A stretch of 64,000 nt of DNA. It comes from Hyphomicrobiales bacterium. Its GTDB lineage: Bacteria > Pseudomonadota > Alphaproteobacteria > Rhizobiales > Rhizobiaceae. Numbering within the stretch: the stretch's first letter is position 1; each line of letters opens with the position of its first letter. The position numbers were made by a program, and so were the translations under genes. The notes beneath the pieces are model-generated. The model did not search any database. It worked only from the letters and a program-made list of their open reading frames with translations, and was not told where the DNA came from. The stretch spans positions 84,251 to 148,250 of the forward strand of contig UBKJ01000012.1 of NCBI GenBank assembly GCA_900465915.1. Reading direction: 5' to 3'. This document shows, piece after piece, positions 55,290 through 63,833 of this stretch.

Positions 55290-56429
55290 TCAGTCAAGCG
55301 TGCGGCGGAAGCGCAGCAGCGCCAGCGAGGCGAAGAGGAAGACGAAGAAGACGAGCGCGTTGATCTCGCCGGCGATGTCGCTCAGATGCGCGCCCTTCAG
55401 CATCACCGCGCGCACGATGCGCAGGAAATGGGTGAGGGGGAAGATCTCGCCCAGCGCCTGCGCCCAGCCCGGCATGCCGCGGAAGGGAAACATGAAGCCC
55501 GACAGCATCAGCGACGGCAGGAAGAAGAAAAAGGTGAGTTGCATGGCCTGCATCTGGGTGCGCGAGGCGGTGGAGATCGTATAGCCGAGCAGCACCAGCG
55601 CCAGCACGAAGACGAGAACGCTGACGAGAAGCAGGGTCAGCGAGCCGACGAAGGGCACGCCGAACAGCAGTTTCGCCGCCAGCAGCACCACCGCCATCTG
55701 CACCGCGCCGACGCCGAGATAGGGCAGCACCTTGCCCATCATGATCTCGGCCGGCGTGGCGGGCATGGCGAGAAGGTTCTCCATCGTGCCGCGCTCGGTC
55801 TCGCGCGTCAGCGCCATGGCGGTCATCATCACCATGGTCATCTGCAGGATGACGCCCAGCAGCCCCGGCACGATATTATATTGCGACACGCCCTCGGGAT
55901 TGTAGCGGCGATGCACCACCACCTGCAATTGGCCGCGCGCCTCGGCCGCCGCCTCCGCCTGCCTGCCCTGCTCGCGGAGCAGCGCCTGCGCGGCCACCGT
56001 GCCGAGGGTGGAGACGGCGCCGCTCGCCACGGACGGATCGGTGGCGTCGGCCTCGATCAGAATCTTCGGCGTGTCGCCGGCGTCCACCCGCCGGGCGAAA
56101 TCGGACGGGATCGTCACCACGAAGGACACCGCGCCGCTGGCGATCAGCGCCTCGGCCTCCTTGGCGCTGTGGGCGATATGGTCGAAGCGGTAATAGCCGG
56201 TCGTCTCCAGCGCCGACACCATGGCGCGGGTGTAATGGTCCTCGCTCATCACCACCAGCGCGCTGGGCAGCGCCTTGGGGTCGCTGTTGATGGCGAAGCC
56301 GAACAGGAGCAATTGCATCAGGGGCACGGCCAGCATCATGGCGAAGGTGATGCGGTCGCGCCGCATCTGGATGAATTCCTTCATCAGCATCGCGCCGAGC
56401 CGCGCGAAGGAGAACCAGCCGTTCCTCAT
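55290..56429 (-). CDS. ABC-2 type exporter permease (YbhR/YhhJ-like)
   Basis: A 379-residue membrane protein with one N-terminal helix, a large periplasmic loop (about 45-170) and five C-terminal helices, the DrrB/YhhJ layout. The segment TRETERGTMENLLAMPATPAEIMMGK is the conserved ABC-2 loop (quoted: ERGTMENLLAMPATP). Its ATG overlaps the ATPase stop by 4 bases. Only one permease is present, whereas E. coli YbhFSR uses two, so a homodimer is expected. Confidence 0.9.
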   Translation of the reverse strand: MRNGWFSFARLGAMLMKEFIQMRRDRITFAMMLAVPLMQLLLFGFAINSDPKALPSALVVMSEDHYTRAMVSALETTGYYRFDHIAHSAKEAEALIASGAVSFVVTIPSDFARRVDAGDTPKILIEADATDPSVASGAVSTLGTVAAQALLREQGRQAEAAAEARGQLQVVVHRRYNPEGVSQYNIVPGLLGVILQMTMVMMTAMALTRETERGTMENLLAMPATPAEIMMGKVLPYLGVGAVQMAVVLLAAKLLFGVPFVGSLTLLLVSVLVFVLALVLLGYTISTASRTQMQAMQLTFFFFLPSLMLSGFMFPFRGMPGWAQALGEIFPLTHFLRIVRAVMLKGAHLSDIAGEINALVFFVFLFASLALLRFRRTLD

Positions 56430-57361
56430 CCGCCTTCGCCTTTCGACATATTGTCCTGCGCCTTGGCCATGAACTGGATGAAGACGTCCTCCAGGCTGGT
56501 CTCGCCGGCCTCGACCGTCACGCCCTCGCGCCCGCGCAAGGGCTCCAGCGCCGCCTCCAGCTTCGCCCTGTCGGAGCCGACCACATGCAGCGTCGCGCCG
56601 AAGGGCGCGACCTGGTCGACGCCGGGCCGGCCCTCAAGCTCGCGCGCCACGTCGCTCAGCTTGCGGCCGCTGACGACGAAGGTGGTCAGGCCCGCCTGCG
56701 CGATCACCTCCTTCACCGTGCCGGTGGCGAGCAGTTTGCCGTAGGAGATATAGCTGATGCGGTGGCAGCGCTCGGCCTCGTCCATGTAATGGGTCGAGAC
56801 CAGCACCGTCAGCCCGCCGTCGGCGAGGCGGTGGATCTCGTCCCAGAATTCGCGCCGCGCCTTGGGGTCGACGCCGGCGGTGGGTTCGTCCAGAAGCAGC
56901 AGCTTCGGCTTGTGCATGATGCAGGCGGCCAGCGCCAGCCGCTGCTTCCAGCCGCCCGACAGCGTGCCGGCGAGCTGGCCGCCGCGCGAGGTCAGGCCCA
57001 GCTCGGACAATGTGCGCGCCACATGCTCCTTCACGGGCTTCAGCCGATAGAGCCGGGCGACGAATTCGAGGTTCTCGGCGATGGTCAGGTCTTCGTAGAA
57101 GGAGAAGCGCTGCGTCATGTAGCCGACCTCGCGCTTGATCTTCAGCCCCTCCCTGCGCAGGTCGTAGCCCAGCACCTGGCCCTCGCCCTCGTCGGGGGTG
57201 AGCAGCCCGCACATGATGCGGATGGTGGTGGTCTTGCCCGAGCCGTTCGGGCCGAGGAAGCCGACGATCTCGCCCTCGGCCACCGTCATGTCGACATGGT
57301 CGACCACGGTGGCTTGGCCGTAGCGCTTGACCAGTCCCTTCACGTCGATGGCGTCGGGCAT
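56426..57361 (-). CDS. ABC exporter ATP-binding protein (YbhF-like, single domain)
   Basis: A 311-residue ATPase. Walker A is GPNGSGKTT, the signature LSGGWKQRLALA, Walker B LLLLDEPTAGVDP, and the switch His lies in VLVSTHYMDEAE. It has one nucleotide-binding domain, while E. coli YbhF has two fused. A C-terminal ~70 residues follow, as in drug-export ATPases. It sits between the HlyD-like and permease genes of the operon. Confidence 0.9.
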   Translation of the reverse strand: MPDAIDVKGLVKRYGQATVVDHVDMTVAEGEIVGFLGPNGSGKTTTIRIMCGLLTPDEGEGQVLGYDLRREGLKIKREVGYMTQRFSFYEDLTIAENLEFVARLYRLKPVKEHVARTLSELGLTSRGGQLAGTLSGGWKQRLALAACIMHKPKLLLLDEPTAGVDPKARREFWDEIHRLADGGLTVLVSTHYMDEAERCHRISYISYGKLLATGTVKEVIAQAGLTTFVVSGRKLSDVARELEGRPGVDQVAPFGATLHVVGSDRAKLEAALEPLRGREGVTVEAGETSLEDVFIQFMAKAQDNMSKGEGG

Positions 57362-57373
57362 CGCCGCCTCCGC

Positions 57374-58318
57374 CTACCGCGCCGCCAGATCGACGTCGAC
57401 GATCTGGCCGGGTTGCAGGGGCGAGGCGGGGTCGACGGGATGCGCCTCGACCAGATAGACGAGCTTCTGCCGCGTCTCGAGCGAGTAGATCACCGGCGGG
57501 GTGAATTCCGGGTCGGGCGAGACGTAGCTGACGCGGGCCTGCAAGTCGCCGGCGCAGCCGTCGCAGCGCACCGACAGAAGCCCGCCGACCTTGACCGAGG
57601 CGAAGACGCTTTCGGGAATATAGACCTTCAGCTTCACCGCGCCGTCCGGCAGCATGGTCAGCACCGGCGCCGAGGGGCCGGCGATGTCGCCGGGATTGCG
57701 GATGACGTCGGTGATCCGTCCGGGCGCCGCGGCCTCGATGCTGCGCTTGCCGAGCCGCCAGCGGGCGGAATCGAGCTGCGCCTCGGCGCCCTTGACCGCG
57801 TTCTCCGCCGCCTTGATCGCCTCCGGCCGCGCCGGCAGCCGCCCCACCGCCAGATTGGCCGTGCTCTGGCCGATGGCGGCCTCGGCCACTTCCAGATTGG
57901 TCTTGGCGTCGTCGAGCTGCGCCTGCGCCATCACCCCGCGCCTGGCGAGGTCCTGCGTGCGAATGAGCGTGCGGCGCGCGTCGTCGGCCTGCGCGTTGGC
58001 GGTGCGCACGGCGGCCTCCAGCACGGCGATCTCGTCCGGCCGCTTGCCGACCTTGAGGTCGGCGAGCTGCGCCTGCGCCTGCGCCAGGGCCGCCTCGGCC
58101 TGGGCGACGGCGATCCTGGCGTCGGCGTCCTCGGTCAGGGCCAGCGGCTTGCCCGCCTCGACGCGGTCGCCGCGCCGCACCAGGACCGAGCGCACCTGCG
58201 CCACCTCGATGGGGGCGAGCTGCACGAACTCGCCCTCGACATAGCCGACCGCCAGCGGCTGCGCCGTGCAGGCGGAGAACAGGTAGGTCGCGAAGGGCAG
58301 GATGCACAGAAGGCTCAT
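57374..58318 (-). CDS. HlyD-family periplasmic adaptor (YbhG-like)
   Basis: A 314-residue adaptor. A short hydrophobic N-terminus ends at Cys17 (LFSAC), possibly a poor lipobox or a signal anchor. Biotinyl-lipoyl halves (VEGEFVQLAPIEVAQVRSVL, then AAAPGRITDVIRNPGDI) flank a long coiled coil (residues about 70-190) rich in AQ/AE repeats. A CDGCAGDLQ loop carries two cysteines. Its start overlaps the TetR stop in ATGA. It links the ABC pump to the outer membrane. Confidence 0.87.
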   Translation of the reverse strand: MSLLCILPFATYLFSACTAQPLAVGYVEGEFVQLAPIEVAQVRSVLVRRGDRVEAGKPLALTEDADARIAVAQAEAALAQAQAQLADLKVGKRPDEIAVLEAAVRTANAQADDARRTLIRTQDLARRGVMAQAQLDDAKTNLEVAEAAIGQSTANLAVGRLPARPEAIKAAENAVKGAEAQLDSARWRLGKRSIEAAAPGRITDVIRNPGDIAGPSAPVLTMLPDGAVKLKVYIPESVFASVKVGGLLSVRCDGCAGDLQARVSYVSPDPEFTPPVIYSLETRQKLVYLVEAHPVDPASPLQPGQIVDVDLAAR

Positions 58319-59004
58319 GGCGCGTCTCCGTTGGCCGCGTCGCGCGCGGCGAAGATGGCGAGCAGGTTGCGCCGCGCGGCGGCGGTGACGGCGGCGGCCT
58401 CGTCCGCGCCGATGGCGGGCCAGCCCATGCGCCGCTTCACCGCCTCCTGCGCGATGCGGAAATAGACGATCTGCCCGACGAGGGTGAAGACGGTGAGCCG
58501 CGTCGCCTCGCTTTCCGCCGCCTCGCCGGTCGCCGTCTCCCACAGGGCGCAAAGCCGCCGGTGGGTGGGCTCGAACACGCCGGCATAGATGCGGTCGAGC
58601 GCGGCGGTGGGATGCGCCAGCTCGCGCAGCAGGAACTGCACGATCTCGCCCGCCTCCGGCTGGGTGACGACGAAGCGCACCATATGGCCGAGCGCGTCGA
58701 GAAGCTGCTCGCGCGCAGCCTCGCGGCTGGCGGCGGGCCGGGCCGGGCCCAGCGCCTCGCCGGCCACGCCGCCGATGGCCGCGACGATGGCCTCGGCGGC
58801 GGCGAGGCGCAGGCCTTCCTTGTTGCCGAAATGATAGGCGATGGAGCCGATATTGGCCCCGGCCATGCGCGCGATCTCGCGCGTCGAGGTGGCCTCGAAG
58901 CCCTGCGAGCCGAACAGCCGCAGCGCCGCATGGACGAGGGCGGCGCGGGTCTGGTCGCCGGAAAGCGGCGCGGGATCGCGTTGGTCGGACGGAGTCGTGC
59001 TCAT
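58315..59004 (-). CDS. TetR-family repressor (CecR-like)
   Basis: A 229-residue repressor. The helix-turn-helix lies at about residues 20-65 (ALVHAALRLFGSQGFEATS, then NIGSIAYHFGNKEGL). The C-terminal domain includes the DUF1956-type features of E. coli CecR/YbiH, which controls ybhGFSR. It is the first gene of the exporter operon, and a perfect 30-bp palindrome begins 4 bases upstream of its start, so it almost certainly represses itself and the exporter. Confidence 0.9.
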   Translation of the reverse strand: MSTTPSDQRDPAPLSGDQTRAALVHAALRLFGSQGFEATSTREIARMAGANIGSIAYHFGNKEGLRLAAAEAIVAAIGGVAGEALGPARPAASREAAREQLLDALGHMVRFVVTQPEAGEIVQFLLRELAHPTAALDRIYAGVFEPTHRRLCALWETATGEAAESEATRLTVFTLVGQIVYFRIAQEAVKRRMGWPAIGADEAAAVTAAARRNLLAIFAARDAANGDAP

Positions 59005-59007
59005 GAT

Positions 59008-59037
59008 GACATTTAATCAATCGATTGATTAAATGTC
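59008..59037. promoter_or_regulatory. Perfect 30-bp palindromic TetR operator
   Basis: The 15-base arm GACATTTAATCAATC (59008-59022) is followed immediately by its exact reverse complement. It sits 3 bases upstream of the repressor start, in an AT-rich island. The core TTAATCAATCGATTGATTAA is a strong candidate for the binding site of the adjacent TetR repressor. Confidence 0.88.
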
Positions 59038-59093
59038 AAATGCTGTTGCGAAACGTCCGCGAAGGCCTTGCGGCCTTCGCGGGGTGCGCCGGA

Positions 59094-59552
59094 TCAGTTG
59101 TTGTAGTCGTCGTCGTGGCGGTCGCGGTCGCCATCGCCGCGGCGGTCACGGTCGTCGCCGCCGCCTTGCGCCGGCGTAACCTTGTCCAGCGCCTTCAGGA
59201 ACAGCGAGGCGCATTCCTCGGTCGGCTGGCCGTCGGCGCATTTGATGTCGATGACGACGCCGTGGTCCTGATAGCGGAAATGCGCCGCCCGGTCGGGCCT
59301 GAAGCGCATCATGGGATGCGGGCCGCGCGGCCCGTCACGGCCCATCGCATGGTCCATGCCGGGACCCGGCCCATGATCCATGCCGCGATCCATCGCCTGA
59401 TCCGGTCCATGACCGGCCGGGGCCGGGGGCGGAGGCGGAGGCGGCGCGGGCTGGTTTGCGGCCGGCGCGGGCGGAGGCGGCGGCGCGTCCTGGGCGAAGG
59501 CGAAACCGGTTGCGAAGACGAGGGCGGCGGAAGCCAGAAGCGCTCTTTTCAT
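59094..59552 (-). CDS. Secreted proline-rich protein
   Basis: A 152-residue exported protein. The signal peptide is cleaved after AFA-Q at about residue 20. The mature N-terminus is a proline run region (two PPPPP-type tracts), followed by a Gly/Met/His-rich stretch with four MDH/MDR units, which might bind metal. A small folded part (residues ~85-125) has two cysteines (IKCADGQPTEECASLF) that could form a disulfide. The tail is Asp/Arg-rich. GGAGA precedes the ATG. No function is known to me. Confidence 0.75.
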   Translation of the reverse strand: MKRALLASAALVFATGFAFAQDAPPPPPAPAANQPAPPPPPPPAPAGHGPDQAMDRGMDHGPGPGMDHAMGRDGPRGPHPMMRFRPDRAAHFRYQDHGVVIDIKCADGQPTEECASLFLKALDKVTPAQGGGDDRDRRGDGDRDRHDDDYNN

Positions 59553-59690
59553 CGGAAATCTCCATTGCGCGAACATCGGAACCTGTCGATGCTAGGCGTT
59601 CCGCGCCGGGCCGGCCAGTGAATTTCATGTGTTGGGCGTGAAACGATCCGCCGCCCCGGTCGTTGGGTTAAGCGTCCTTGCGCCTGCCCG

Positions 59691-59719
59691 ACAAACAAAA
59701 AGCCCCGCCGAAGCGGGGC
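59691..59719 (-). terminator. ctrA terminator
   Basis: Arms GCCCCGC (59702-59708) and GCGGGGC (59713-59719) with a CGAA loop. On the minus strand the hairpin is followed by TTTTTGTTTG. Confidence 0.9.
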
Positions 59720-59750
59720 CAGAAGTCTAGGGGAGGAGGAAGGGAAGGGA

Positions 59751-60452
59751 TCAGGCGATGTCGCGCATTTCGCCGGCGTCTGGCTCGCGCAGCACGTAGC
59801 CGCGGCCCCAGACGGTCTCGATATAGCTCTGGTTGCCGGAGACGGCGTCGAGCTTCTTGCGCAGCTTGCAGATGAAGACGTCGATGATCTTGAGTTCCGG
59901 CTCGTCCATGCCGCCATAGAGGTGGTTGAGGAACATTTCCTTGGTGAGCGTCGTGCCCTTGCGCAGCGAGAGCAGCTCCAGCATCTGGTATTCCTTGCCG
60001 GTCAGGTGCACGCGCTGGCCGGCGACCTCCACCGTCTTGGCGTCGAGATTGACCACCAAGTCGCCGGTGGTGATGACCGACTGGGCGTGGCCCTTGGAGC
60101 GGCGGACGATGGCGTGGATGCGGGCGATCAGCTCGTCCTTGTGGAACGGCTTGGTCATGTAGTCGTCGGCGCCGAAGCCCAGGCCGCGCACCTTGTCCTC
60201 GATGCCGGCCATGCCGGAGAGGATCAGGATCGGCGTCTTGACCTTGGACAGGCGCAGCGTGCGCAGAACCTCGTAGCCCGACATGTCGGGCAGGTTCAGG
60301 TCGAGAAGGATGATGTCGTAATCGTAGAGCTTGCCGAGGTCGATGCCTTCCTCGCCGAGGTCGGTCGTATAGACGTTGAAGCTCTCGGATTTGAGCATCA
60401 GTTCGATGCTCTGTGCGATCGCACTGTCATCTTCAATCAAAAGGACGCGCAT
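59751..60452 (-). CDS. ctrA: Cell-cycle master response regulator CtrA
   Basis: A 233-residue OmpR-type response regulator. The receiver domain has the acidic pair E7-D8-D9, phosphoacceptor Asp51 (ILLDLNLPD) and the invariant Lys in TKPFHKDE. The DNA-binding winged helix (residues about 130-230) has the CtrA-specific block [16 protein letters not shown]. It controls DNA replication, division and flagellar genes in alphaproteobacteria. The C-terminus ends in two small nonpolar residues (Ile-Ala), comparable to the ClpXP degron of Caulobacter CtrA. GGGG lies 7 bases before the ATG. A long GANTC-rich leader precedes it and a fliJ-like gene is divergent. Confidence 0.97.
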   Translation of the reverse strand: MRVLLIEDDSAIAQSIELMLKSESFNVYTTDLGEEGIDLGKLYDYDIILLDLNLPDMSGYEVLRTLRLSKVKTPILILSGMAGIEDKVRGLGFGADDYMTKPFHKDELIARIHAIVRRSKGHAQSVITTGDLVVNLDAKTVEVAGQRVHLTGKEYQMLELLSLRKGTTLTKEMFLNHLYGGMDEPELKIIDVFICKLRKKLDAVSGNQSYIETVWGRGYVLREPDAGEMRDIA

Positions 60453-60553
60453 CTTTTATCCCCTATCCGCAGCCGACCAGAAGACCCTCATGGCGGCGCA
60501 CGGAACTGTCGTTGCCTTGGTATGAAGGTGCCAGCAAATGGTTAACAAAATAT

Positions 60554-60685
60554 GATTCCGGTTGGCAAGCATATTTCTGACCCAATTAGAAAAATCTCAT
60601 AGTTCCCTGAATCGAAAGGAGAATCCAAACTCCTTGATCCTAATGCGAAACTTTAAGACTCCCTGCTAAGCGATTCATTCGATTC
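60554..60685. promoter_or_regulatory. Cluster of six GANTC (CcrM) sites upstream of ctrA
   Basis: GANTC occurs at 60554, 60609, 60621, 60657, 60672 and 60681. GANTC is the CcrM methylation target in alphaproteobacteria, and the ctrA promoter of Caulobacter is known to respond to its methylation state. Confidence 0.75.
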
Positions 60686-60719
60686 CAGCTTCCACCTGTT
60701 GCCCAAAAACCACACGCGG

Positions 60720-60734
60720 TTTACCGAGCCTTAA
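60720..60734 (+). promoter_or_regulatory. Candidate CtrA-binding box
   Basis: TTTA, seven bases, then TTAA matches the TTAA-N7-TTAA consensus with one mismatch, allowing autoregulation of ctrA or control of fliJ. Confidence 0.45.
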
Positions 60735-60978
60735 GTCCTAACCCGTATGATTAACCTCGCCGGTAAAGGAATGGTTACCAAACGGGTGAAAGCTTAACTT
60801 TTTCTTTCGCTTGTGGAGAACCGTCCGCCGCCGGCTTCGCGGGCGCTTTCGGCGGGGGAAGGCGCGTGTGGAGACAGTCTTCGGCGCGGGGCCGGGCCAT
60901 CGGGTCCGGGATCGCGTCCGATCCGGGGGGAACGCCCCAACGAGACGGTAGCTGGTTGGTGTTCAAGGAGTATTGCGT

Positions 60979-61365
60979 ATGAAGCCACGGGAAAGCCTGG
61001 TCAGGCTCAAACAGTTCCAGGTAAAGGAAAAGCGGCGCCAGCTCGGCCAGCTCGACCTGATGATCGGCGAGTTCGAGCGGATGGCCGGCGAGCTGGACGC
61101 CCAGATCCTGACCGAGGAAAAGAAGGCGGGCATCACCGACATCAATCATTTCGCCTATCCGACCTTCGCCAAGGCCGCGCGCCAGCGGCGCGACAACCTG
61201 TTCGGGTCGATTCGCGATCTCCAGTCGCAGAAGGAGGCGGCCGAGGCCGAACTCGTCGCGGCCGAAACCGAGCTCGCCAAGGCGGAGGCGCTGGAAGAGC
61301 GCGACGGCGGCAAGGCGCGCGAGATCGACGAGCGCCCGGCGGCGCGCCGCGCGATGATCGGCTGA
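60979..61365 (+). CDS. fliJ: FliJ-like flagellar protein
   Basis: A 128-residue, almost wholly helical coiled-coil protein (KQFQVKEKRRQLGQLDLMIG, then QSQKEAAEAELVAAETELAK). Rhizobiales carry an annotated flagellar export protein FliJ beside ctrA, and the length and coiled-coil character fit this export-gate stalk protein. Sequence identity across FliJ is low, so context carries much of the weight. AAGGAG lies 8 bases before the ATG at 60979. A terminator follows. Confidence 0.8.
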   Translation: MKPRESLVRLKQFQVKEKRRQLGQLDLMIGEFERMAGELDAQILTEEKKAGITDINHFAYPTFAKAARQRRDNLFGSIRDLQSQKEAAEAELVAAETELAKAEALEERDGGKAREIDERPAARRAMIG

Positions 61366-61384
61366 CGCGACGCTGCAGCGAAAT

Positions 61385-61411
61385 AAAAACCCGGCCTTGC
61401 GCCGGGTTTTT
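61385..61411. terminator. Bidirectional terminator
   Basis: Arms AAAAACCCGGC (61385-61395) and GCCGGGTTTTT (61401-61411) lie between the convergent fliJ and aminotransferase genes. Confidence 0.92.
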
Positions 61412-61435
61412 CGTTTTTTGGGCTTCGGCGGCCGT

Positions 61436-62560
61436 TCAGGCCTTCTTGCCGTGGAAGGCGCGGATGGCGCCGATCACCTTGTCCTGGTCGGCTTCCGACA
61501 GGTAGGGATGCATCGGCAGGCTGAGGATGCGCGCCGGCAGCGCCTCCGACACCGGCAGGCCGCCCGGCGCGACCGGATAGTGCTTGTAGGCCGTCTGCTG
61601 ATGCAGCGGCTTGACGTAATAGATCACCGACGGAACGCCTTCGGCCTGCAGATGCGCCTTGAGGCCGTCGCGGTTCTCGCTCTCCAGCGAATATTGCGCC
61701 CAGGCCGAGCGGTTGCCGGCCGGAAGCTCGGGAACCTTCACCACGTCCTTCAGCGCCTCGTTGTAGCGCTTCGCGATGCGGTCGCGCGCCACCATCTCGT
61801 CCTCGAGGATGGCGAGCTTCTCCAGAAGCACCGCGGCCTGGATCGTGTCGAGGCGCGAATTGATGCCGATGCGGACATTGTCGTATTGCGTCTCGCCCTT
61901 GCCGTGGAACAGCACCGAGCGCAGCGTCTCGGCGAGCTCCGCGTCGTTGGTGAACATGGCGCCGCCGTCGCCGTAGCAGCCGAGCGGCTTGGCCGGGTAG
62001 AAGCTGGTGGCGCCGACATGGCCGAACGCGCCGCACATGACGTTGTCGCGCTTGCCGCCGACCGACTGCGCCGCGTCCTCGATCACGAACAGGCCCTCGC
62101 GCTCGGCGATCGCCGTGATGCGGTTGTAATCGGCGGCGAGGCCGAACAGGTCGACCGGGATGATCGCCTTCGGCTCCAGCCGGCCTTCCTTGCGGATGGC
62201 GGCGATGGCTTCCTCGAGCTGGACGGGGTTCATGTTGTAGCTGTCGGCGTCGACGTCGACGAAGACCGGCTCGGCCCCGACCAGCGCCACCACCTCGGCC
62301 GTGGCGGCGAAGGTGAAGGAGGGCACGAACACCGCGTGTCCCGGCCCGATCCCGCGCGCCATCAGTGGCATCTGCAGCGCGTCGGTGCCGTTGGCGCAGG
62401 CGATGACGTGCTCGACGCCCAGATATTCGCCCAGCTTCTGCTCGAAGGCGGCCACTTCCGGTCCCAGGATGTACCGGCCTTCCGCGACGACCTTGGCGAT
62501 GGCGGCGTTGAGACGGTCTTCGATGCGCGCGCGCTGCGCTCCAAGATCAATGAACTGCAT
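61436..62560 (-). CDS. DegT/DnrJ/EryC1/StrS-family sugar aminotransferase
   Basis: A 374-residue PLP enzyme that aminates keto sugars attached to nucleotides. The PLP lysine is K191 in ATSFYPAKPLGCYGDGG, the PLP-ring Asp is in VIEDAAQSVGG, and ACANGTDALQ binds phosphate. The closest functional group by motif is the WbpE/WlbC-like 3-keto sugar aminotransferases. The upstream oxidoreductase on the same strand would make the keto sugar. GGAG lies 6 bases before the ATG at 62560. The product probably enters LPS or another surface glycan. Confidence 0.88.
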   Translation of the reverse strand: MQFIDLGAQRARIEDRLNAAIAKVVAEGRYILGPEVAAFEQKLGEYLGVEHVIACANGTDALQMPLMARGIGPGHAVFVPSFTFAATAEVVALVGAEPVFVDVDADSYNMNPVQLEEAIAAIRKEGRLEPKAIIPVDLFGLAADYNRITAIAEREGLFVIEDAAQSVGGKRDNVMCGAFGHVGATSFYPAKPLGCYGDGGAMFTNDAELAETLRSVLFHGKGETQYDNVRIGINSRLDTIQAAVLLEKLAILEDEMVARDRIAKRYNEALKDVVKVPELPAGNRSAWAQYSLESENRDGLKAHLQAEGVPSVIYYVKPLHQQTAYKHYPVAPGGLPVSEALPARILSLPMHPYLSEADQDKVIGAIRAFHGKKA

Positions 62561-62706
62561 GGTTGGCTCCAATCAACTGGCTCGCGCCATGGTCGCGCGA
62601 CTTTCTGGCGGTTGTCTATTCGCTGGCGCGGCGGCCCGCCATGGCCGCGGCGTTCAAAGTTTCGCGAAAACTGTAACACCCGTTGAACACGAAAGCGTTT
62701 TCCGCG

Positions 62707-63663
62707 TCATTTCGGATGATGGACGGTTCCCTCGGTCAGGATGCGCAGCACGGCGATCGCCTCCTCGCCATCGGTGCGCGGCGTCTCGCGCGTTTCGATG
62801 CAGTGGATGAAATGCTGCAATTCGCGCGTCAGCGGCATGCCCTCGGCGACCGGGACATAGACCGGCTCGGCCGAACGCGACGCCCAGTGATCGTCCTCGC
62901 GCCAGACCTCGTGCGGATAGAGCGCCAGCTTGCGCTCCCAAGGCTCGCCGTCGTCGAAGACGGCCATGCCCTTGGTCCCGACCACGCTGATCCGGCGCTC
63001 GCGATAGGGATTGAGTCGCGAGGCGAACAGATGGCCGCGAATCCCGCTCGGGAAATCCATGTGCAGATGGGCGAAATCGCTCAGATGATCGAGCAGCGCG
63101 GCGCCTTCGCCGCGCACCGCGCTGGGCGCTTCGCCGGTGATGGCGAGAATCATCGACAGGTCGTGCGGCGCGAGGTCCCACAAGGCGTCGTTCTCGGAAT
63201 GGAACTTGCCGAGCCCCACGCGATGCGAATGGACATAACGGATCTCGCCCAATTCGCCGCTGCGCACCATGTCGAGGAGCTTCTCGAAGGCCGGATGGAA
63301 GCGCAGGATATGGCCGACCATGAAGATGCGCCCGTTCTCGCGCGCCGCCGCCACTTCGGCCTCGGCGGAGGGCACGTCGAGCGCGATGGGTTTTTCGACC
63401 AGCACGTCCTTGCCGTTGCGCACGGCCTCGATGGCGTAGCGGGCGTGAAACTGCGCGGGCAGGGCGAGCACCACGGCGTCGATATCGTCGCGCGTGAACA
63501 ATTCGTCGACGGGCACGGCGGGAACGTTGAACTGGGCTGCGAATCGCTCGGCGTTTTCGGGCCTGGCGTCGGAAACGGCGCGCAGCGCGCCGAGGGAATT
63601 GAGGGTCCGAATATGATTGCCGCCCCAATAGCCGCAACCCAAAACCGCAATACGAGGCGCCAT
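62707..63663 (-). CDS. Gfo/Idh/MocA-family oxidoreductase (WlbA-like)
   Basis: A 318-residue NAD(P)-dependent sugar oxidoreductase. The Rossmann motif is VLGCGYWGGNHIR (GCGYWG at residues 9-14). The catalytic Lys is in VLVEKPIALD, and the substrate His/Asp lie in the APHDLSMIL segment. This resembles enzymes that oxidise C3 of UDP-GlcNAcA before transamination. The downstream DegT aminotransferase gene (146 bases on) supports a joint 3-amino sugar pathway. The ATG at 63663 has AGGG 8 bases upstream; a 34-residue longer form looks unlikely. Confidence 0.85.
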   Translation of the reverse strand: MAPRIAVLGCGYWGGNHIRTLNSLGALRAVSDARPENAERFAAQFNVPAVPVDELFTRDDIDAVVLALPAQFHARYAIEAVRNGKDVLVEKPIALDVPSAEAEVAAARENGRIFMVGHILRFHPAFEKLLDMVRSGELGEIRYVHSHRVGLGKFHSENDALWDLAPHDLSMILAITGEAPSAVRGEGAALLDHLSDFAHLHMDFPSGIRGHLFASRLNPYRERRISVVGTKGMAVFDDGEPWERKLALYPHEVWREDDHWASRSAEPVYVPVAEGMPLTRELQHFIHCIETRETPRTDGEEAIAVLRILTEGTVHHPK

Positions 63664-63741
63664 TTTACGAACCCTTTCTTTTAGCGGATTTATTATCCAC
63701 CCCCATGACGGAAAACAAGACGAAAGCGATGCGAAGAGTGC

Positions 63742-63770
63742 TTGACAGCTCTGCATTCCCCACATATACC
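63742..63770 (+). promoter_or_regulatory. Candidate tRNA-Met promoter
   Basis: A consensus TTGACA at 63742-63747 is followed, 17 bases on, by TATACC at 63765-63770 as a -10-like element. It is about 65 bases before the tRNA. Confidence 0.55.
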
Positions 63771-63833
63771 GCCGCCATTCCTTGCAGGAACAGCGGGTTG
63801 GCCGGTCGGAAACGACATGAGGCCTGCCGGTGT

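Larger units (their letters stand above)
60453..60978. promoter_or_regulatory. Long ctrA/fliJ divergent control region
   Basis: These 526 bases contain no convincing gene. They are clearly more AT-rich than the coding regions, especially 60530-60800. They hold six GANTC sites and one CtrA-like box, annotated separately. The half nearest fliJ (60820-60960) is GC-rich and may be leader RNA. Confidence 0.75.
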
